From: Antilocapra americana
Lineage: Eukaryota; Chordata; Mammalia; Artiodactyla; Antilocapridae
Direction of reading: 5' to 3'
Assembly: GCA_007570785.1 (NCBI GenBank)
Contig: ML660773.1
Span: 1-64,000, forward strand
Length of the DNA: 64,000 nt
A model generated the notes under the pieces. The model was not told where the DNA came from. It saw only the letters and a program-made list of their open reading frames with translations, and did not search any database. Position numbers and translations under genes: made by a program. Shown piece by piece: positions 57,886 to 64,000 of the stretch (its first letter is position 1; each line of letters begins with the position of its first letter).

Positions 57886-58786
57886 CTGAGGATGGAGAGA
57901 AAAGTCAAAAGACTCCAGTCCTGTGCACACGTTCCCATTCAACATCTCATGAAACCCCAAATCTTCACCTGGTTGTTGTCTCCCAGTCTAATCAACAAAC
58001 ATGCAGCGCACACTATGAGAAACACACAGAGGATGCTACTCCTCTCCCAGGGTCAAAAGTAAGAAGACTGCAACTATAGTCATTAACAACAACAACAGAA
58101 GAAAGAAACATAGATCACTTATGGACAAGAACATCAAAGCTCAAAGTACTCAGCTTCGTATCAATAAGCAACTTCAATAACTGTGATTTCCAGAGTTACT
58201 CAATTCTCTCCCTGACTCCAAACCACAGTGACCCCTGACTGATGTCACATGTAGATTTTGGTTTTCACTTGTAGGTGAACAATGGGGAAATTCTCAGATT
58301 TCATTATTCTTGATTTATGCACTCACAATGGTTCTTCAGCATTCATGGTGGCTTGCTGAAAACTCACTCCCTTCCAGCTCTCCCTTAACTCTTCTAGATC
58401 TGTCCCCCGTGAACTTAGAAGTCAGTTAACTAAAAATCTGCATTATGATGGAATTAATTTAAGAATTTATCCTATCCTGCCAGCCTTGTCCTTAACATCC
58501 CCTATACCAGAAAGCAGCAGGAGTCCAAAAATCACAGTGTTACCATCATGGACTGTCTCAACCGTGTAGCTCAAGGATGGTTGGAGTTTAGGAGGAAACC
58601 CAGTTAATGCCACCTGATTATCTTAGTAAAGCAGTAGCTGAAATCCCTGCATGAATCTACATTAGCTGCCTGCATTTCACTACATACAGACACATATGTG
58701 TACATGCATACATACACATATGCACAAAAATGTATGTGAGACACACAGAGAAAGCATTTATAAAGTGTGAATTCTCCCCTTTGTTC
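57886..58786 (-). other. intron 1 region, gene 2
   Basis: No exon or named repeat before the SINE at 58787. Confidence 0.45.
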
Positions 58787-58988
58787 TTGTTCAGTTGCTA
58801 AGTCATGTCCAACTCTTGCGATGCCATGAATTGCAGCTCTCCAGGCTTCAGTCTGTGGGATTTCCCAGGCAAGAATGCTGGAGTGGGTCACCATTTCCTT
58901 CTCCAGGGGACCTTCCAAACCTAGGGATTGAACCCGTGTCTCCTGCATCAGCAGGTGTATTCTTTACCAGTGATCCATTAGGGAGTTC
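58787..58988 (-). repeat. Bov-tA type SINE
   Basis: Minus orientation, diverged (TTGCTAAGTCATGTCCAACT ... GATCCATTAGGGAGTTC). Confidence 0.88.
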
Positions 58989-60100
58989 TCTTCTAAACTA
59001 CCAATAATAACTAAATATATTTTATGGAAAAATGATGATAATGGATCATAAATAAAAGTAAGATTAACTCACCCATTTGTACCTGAGGTCCACAAAAGAA
59101 AAAAAAAAAGATACATTTGCATCAAATATGACTCTGTGCTTGGATATTTACATACTCACTTAGTCCTCACAGTAACCTGGCGATTAGTTTATCAATTTAA
59201 CAGATGACATGGATAGTTTAAACCTCAACTAGCAAAGACTTTCACTAAATCCAACCAGAGCTAAATCTTTCCCTTCCCCTCTACCCTGATCTACACTGAA
59301 CTCTCCCACTTCCTGAGGCCATTCATCTCACTAGTCACTAGATATTTATTTATGCTCTGTCCTCCCAATGGTCTAAATCTATCTAAGAATGATATGATTG
59401 GGCAAGTTCACCTCTGACCATTATGTATGAATTATAATTACAGAGAAATGTCCACCGTAAGGTAACTTGCCCTCAGTGCCTTGTCCACAAGTGGCTGCAG
59501 TCCTGTAAACAATTATTTTCTGATTAATTAACTCCTTTCCAAAATAATGGAGTCTGTCCTTCCTGATAAAAATTCTAATATTTAACCCAGCCCATGGAAA
59601 AGCTAAAGAAGCCAACTACTGGGGATACAGTCACTCACCACCCAAAACTACACAGCATATAACTGGTTAACTATCTTTCAGGCTCATGTCTATCTGGCTC
59701 CAAAGCCTATTCCCTGACCAGTTTAATTTGAGTTATGTCCTTTCATGGTTTAAAATGCCTCTGAAAAATCAGAACCCCAGAGGGATAAACATTCAACAGG
59801 GAGAGAATGGATAAAAATGGTGCAGGGTATGTGGGTGAGCTGGGATGATTTCAGAAGGCTTTATGTTTGACATCACAGAGAGTTTCATACTCAGTGACTG
59901 GAACCCAAATCCCAAGATTCTCTGGAACAGAAGCCTGACAACTGGGGCCGCTCCCAGCAACAACCATTCTGATGACCAAAGGACTAAAATCAACTGCCTT
60001 CAACCAGAATAAGGGAGAGGAATGACTGAGATTCAGGGCCTTTGGACAACATCAAAGCTGCACTGAGCAATCATATATACCCCATCCCCCTTCCAAGGAG
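58989..60100. other. AT-rich non-coding sequence
   Basis: Nothing recognised apart from a poly(A) run at 59099-59110. Confidence 0.5.
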
Positions 60101-60497
60101 CCCGGCTTACAGCAGAGACCTTCAATCGTTTTCCCAAGTAGAATCCATACATACTCTGTAAGATGTCAGGTACATGTCTCCGTGGAGCAGAACGTTCAAC
60201 TAGCATCTTCCAAAGCTGACAAACTCTGCAGAGAGAGAAACGAACATTCCTTCATTCTTTGAAACTGAGGCAAGTCCATGGTTTCACCTGAGCTCCTGCC
60301 GTCCTACACACAAGGCCAGGAAGTGGCCGGACGCCCTCTCTAGGTGGGCCCTAAGCTCTACCCCAGTGTTCCTCTTTACAGTGTGTGGACTGGGTCCGAT
60401 GTTCTACACCCCTTCAACACCTGCCTCTACCCTGAGCTCTGAGGTACCGGGTCTTCGGAAGAATGAGGACACTCTTCCCCCACACACCGGTCCGTAC

Positions 60498-60640
60498 CTG
60501 GAAACCTGAATCTTCTCCGTGATACACAGGAGGGAGAATGTTGTCAGCATCCCAGAGACAAGCAGTGCCAGGGCGGTTCTCAGGCTCGCCTCTGCCTGTT
60601 GTAGGCATGCACTCTGAAGAGGAAATGGAATCTTCTGGGG
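60498..60640 (-). other. possible non-coding exon 1 / promoter of gene 2
   Basis: A locally GC-richer stretch on the 5' side of gene 2. On minus it ends in a good donor, GGTTTCCAG|GTACGG. Nearby there is an ETS-like CACTTCCTG (minus, about 60320). Position fits an untranslated first exon, but there is no direct proof; the upstream boundary is arbitrary. Confidence 0.25.
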
Positions 60641-60779
60641 CGAATTGAGGGGACTAAGGATCTGGAGGGTGATTTAAATGTCTGGAGGTGGGGGTGAAAA
60701 ATAGAATTCTGGGTACTGTTTCCTCTTATTTTCCTCTGTGAGGCACCCAGCAAGGAGGACAGTACTGTCAATCAGATCT

Positions 60780-63700
60780 GTAAGAAAAGCCCCAGGTTAA
60801 TGCAAGGATCTGATAACCGGGGAAAGGCTGTCAATACCTAGGACAGTTCACAATGTCCAGAAGCTACTCCGGCAACACAGTTTACCCACTGAGTCATAAC
60901 GAGAAGGAAGATCTAGTAAGACTACTCAGGCATTGTCCAAGGGGCTAGGTTAGGTTTTGACCTCAAGGCAGATTTAAATTGAAATGTAAAATAATTTTTT
61001 TTACCTTTAGATATCCAGGGAATCCCTCTGCACAAAACAGAACACAAAACAGATCAGCCCTATGAATGGAAAGGAACATATCTAGCTATCACTGTGCTTT
61101 GCCCACGCTTCCAAACAGAAGGCATCAAAGAAGGTCACCAGTAGGTGAGAACTATAAATAAAGGGAGCCCACGGGAGCTGATATCTTTCTCCAAACTATC
61201 ACCATGAATTCAAGTGGCTTAAGGAGAACCCAACTCAATGAAAAAGACTTAGAAAAAATAGCCAAAGCAGTAATTATTAAAAAGACTAAAGCGTAAGAGA
61301 GACTGGCATGGAAAAGAGATTGAATATTAATATTCAGATTCCTTTGTCTTGGAGAAGAACATCATTTAAAAATTATATAATCATTTTAGTGATAAGACTA
61401 CAAACTATTAAAAACCTTAATTAATAGAATTTCAAAGCATAATTACAGGAATGAAAATGAGAGATTATAAGACATCATGACTTGACAGGGCTCCAAAACT
61501 TCTTTAGTAAAATAAAGATTTATTAGAAATTTAAGAGAAGAGACTATATTGGGAGATCAGAGAAGAGAACACACAGTGCTAAAAATTCATTCATTTGTGT
61601 GGATGACAGGCTTTAAAATGAGCAAAAGATTAAAGAATTAAGTAAAAATCAAGTAAAAACTATTGAAAGCATCAGAGAGAAATTGAAAACTGTGAAAGAC
61701 AAGTCTGCAACTTATAAAACCCACATTTATGGTAAAGATAACAAAGGAAATGATATGACAAAAATAAAGTTATGATTTAATTCAATAAAGAAGGATTAAA
61801 ACATTAAAAAACTACACAGAACAATACAGTAGAGACAAAAGTCTTAGATAGCTGACAGGAGACGCGGAAGGAGGGAACAGAGAGCTACTGCTCCCATCAT
61901 AGGACCATTATCATTATTGACATTCATCCCGTGACAGTACTTATTACAACAATTATGATTTATCACTGCTGTTAAAAAACACTGACTCACCTTTCTCCGT
62001 TCACACAGGGCACTGAGTTTCCTGAATGGACTACAGAGGGTTCCACAAATATATACAAATACACTGATGCCTTCAAGTCATTCCAGGGCCCTTTTCAGAA
62101 ATGAGAGTCCATCAATTTCCCAAGTTTCTCTCAGGAGGCCAGAAGTGGCCATTTTGACAGAAGAGACTAGATGAGGACATCCTGGCCTGACTGAGCCTCT
62201 GGAAAGAGTTCTAAATCATACTGGGGACCAGCAACCATTTGATCCTGCCTTCAAGGCCTGGGAAGGAAGCCCACGGCTGGCCAGGCTCGGTGAAAATCTC
62301 CCTAGAGTCCTTGGAGGCCCTGCAACAGATACAACAGGAGCAGGGTGGAAACTACAGAGGAGGCCCTTGCCACCTGGAGGCTCTGCAGCAGTTTCTAGGT
62401 GTGCCCAGAACCAGGCGACTGCTCACCTGCTCTACCTGCTCTACATCCCGGTATAGAGGAGGGCAAGAAGGGACCATCGAGCTGCCCACTCACAGCCCCA
62501 GGCTTGGAAGCAAGATCTCAAAGTGCATACCTCTAGGCTGTAGGGTGGAGCAGATGGCAGAATGTGTAGCAAGACAGTCAGGGCTGAGGAAGGCTCTAGT
62601 CTTACTGTTGGCAGTAGGTGGGGCTCTGGAGGGCTGGGGAACAGGGCATAGTCCCTGAGTCGGCCTTCTTCCCAGGAGGCCAGATTCCCTGGAAGACACA
62701 TACACACAGACTTAAATGAACACGAGTGCACATGTGTGTGAGAGTACAACCAAACTGTGGAGACTTTTTATCTCCATTTATCCCAAAGGAGAGACTTCAG
62801 TTCACCCACTGCATCCTTAGCTAAATGCAAAAGAGAGTATGTCAAATAGGCCACATAGGTTTACCACAGGAAAGTTAAAGTGAAAAAATAAACAATAATC
62901 AGTAGTACAAACTATTCGAAAGACAATGATAGTTTAAATAAAAGGGTTACAATACAATCAAATGACCATTGCCAATTAAGTTACAGTTACTGTCACCATG
63001 AAGAATGAATATGATCAATACCACAGAACAGGGCCACAGTTGGCATCTTGAAAAAAATGTTTAACTTAAACATATTTGACAGAAACAAAGGGCTTGAAAA
63101 TGAATGAGCCAGTTGTTCAACCTTATAAACCAAGAGAAACTAAAAGGAAATGAGAAAACTGACATTTCAGATTGTTAGGAATGCAGAAGATATAAGTAAA
63201 AGTTAAAAGAAATACAAAAGATTAAATAAATGATTAAAGAATAAAATGAAGAAACATAATTTAACAGAAATCAATTAAATAAAAGTTTTTTGACAGTCAA
63301 GTCAGGGAATTAAAAAAGACTTATGAAAAGCTTATTTCTCAGGCAAGATCAGTCTTGCCTTCAGGGCTTCGACTCAACACACCTCTTTCCTATGCCACAA
63401 CCACACAGGGGAAGGAATTTACTGAGTGGCATAGATAGTCTCCTGCTGTCCAATGATTCAGAAGGATTCACAGGGATTCAAAAGCAGGAAACAGGAGATG
63501 AACAGTTTGATTTTTCTGTCCATTTCTTCAGAGCACCCTCCCACCCTACAAGAAGCCCCATATATTTGGTGGCAGCAGTGGGTATGTGAGCTGGACTGGC
63601 CTTCCCTGTTAGTCACAGACCCCACAGTCTCCTTAGCATCTGCCAAGCACAGGGTCACCTCAGGGGAGGATGGAAGAGACTTCCCTTCCTCTTGCTCCTG

Positions 63701-63852
63701 AGTTTCTTGGTCTCCCTCCATTCCTGGCTCCTTAACCCCTCAACAGCACTCCTGTTCTCTCTTCCAGCTACCTTCACAGAGGCAAGTGCCTTCTAATCCC
63801 TTCTCATTGGAGAGATACTTTTGACCTGCACTTAGTTTTAAAGTCTAGATCC
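60780..63852. other. AT-rich non-coding sequence
   Basis: No gene recognised. A 139-codon plus frame (62239-62658) lies in a GC-richer patch but has no domain, splice context or paralogue in the window. Confidence 0.45.
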
Positions 63853-64000
63853 GGACTTCCCTGGTGACAGAGTGGATAAGAAGCCACCTGCCAATGCAGG
63901 GGACATGGGTTCGATCCCTGGACTGGGAAGATTCTGCATTCTGTGGAGCAACCAAGCCCATGAGCCACGACTACTGAAGCCCGTGCTCCCTAGACCCACT
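63853..64000 (+). repeat. CHR-type tRNA-derived SINE, cut by window end
   Basis: Plus orientation: GGACTTCCCTGGTGACAGAG, GGGTTCGATCCCTGGACTGG, then ATGAGCCACGACTACTGAAG, running off the window. Confidence 0.85.

Noticed and set aside
62239..62658. 139-codon plus-strand frame
   Set aside because: No recognisable domain, no paralogue and no splice context; probably chance in a GC-richer patch.

Overview
The window is mammalian nuclear DNA from a ruminant, most likely cattle or a close bovid. It is dense in Bov-tA/BOV-A2-type SINEs, BovB (RTE) LINE fragments, older cetartiodactyl tRNA-derived (CHR-type) SINEs and ruminant L1 3' ends. The genes are spliced, with KRAB exons of the standard 127 bp and 96 bp sizes. 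Nothing is bacterial, and there is no operon, ribosome binding site or CRISPR array.

The host genes are three paralogous KRAB zinc-finger loci. Gene 1 (minus, about 7.0-13.6 kb) has a start exon, KRAB-A, KRAB-B, an optional small exon and a 430-codon zinc-finger block with 11 canonical C2H2 fingers plus one degenerate finger. It reads as potentially functional (508 codons when the small exon is skipped). Gene 2 (minus, about 52.7-57.9 kb, possible exon 1 near 60.5 kb) has intact KRAB exons, but an in-frame TGA at 54339-54341 precedes a five-finger block. Locus 3 (plus, 43.9-47.7 kb) has open, properly spliced KRAB exons but a zinc-finger exon decayed into stop-ridden remnants. A CpG-rich segment at 41.4-42.0 kb lies between gene 1 and locus 3 and is the best promoter candidate.

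The largest single element is a plus-strand endogenous betaretrovirus, 13705-22433, inserted about 104 bp upstream of gene 1's start exon, antisense to it. It has two LTRs, a 6-bp target duplication (CGAAAT), a tRNA-Lys(1,2)-type primer site, gag, a dUTPase/protease/G-patch pro, pol and env. Both -1 frameshift heptamers (GGGAAAC and AAATTTT) lie in the correct frame. Gag carries one nonsense codon, integrase one single-base frameshift in an A7 run, and the gag leader is hidden by a 100-N assembly gap. Pro and a 606-codon env are fully open; env is of the gammaretrovirus/type-D kind.

From 22.5 to 31.1 kb lies an older, heavily decayed class I (gamma-type) provirus on the minus strand, recognised by LTRs, integrase and env remnants. 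From 31 to 41 kb there are many SINEs, a 5'-truncated L1 with a clean 16-bp target duplication (35955-38580), and a second, internal-only copy of 450 bp of that L1 (39261-39710). At the left end (2.17-6.05 kb) a degenerate tandem array of about 0.7-kb units is visible beneath later insertions. Most of 48-52.7 kb and 59-63.8 kb is AT-rich non-coding sequence with no recognised gene.

As a whole this is a KRAB zinc-finger cluster region, the gene class that commonly silences retroelements, itself shaped by retroelement insertion.
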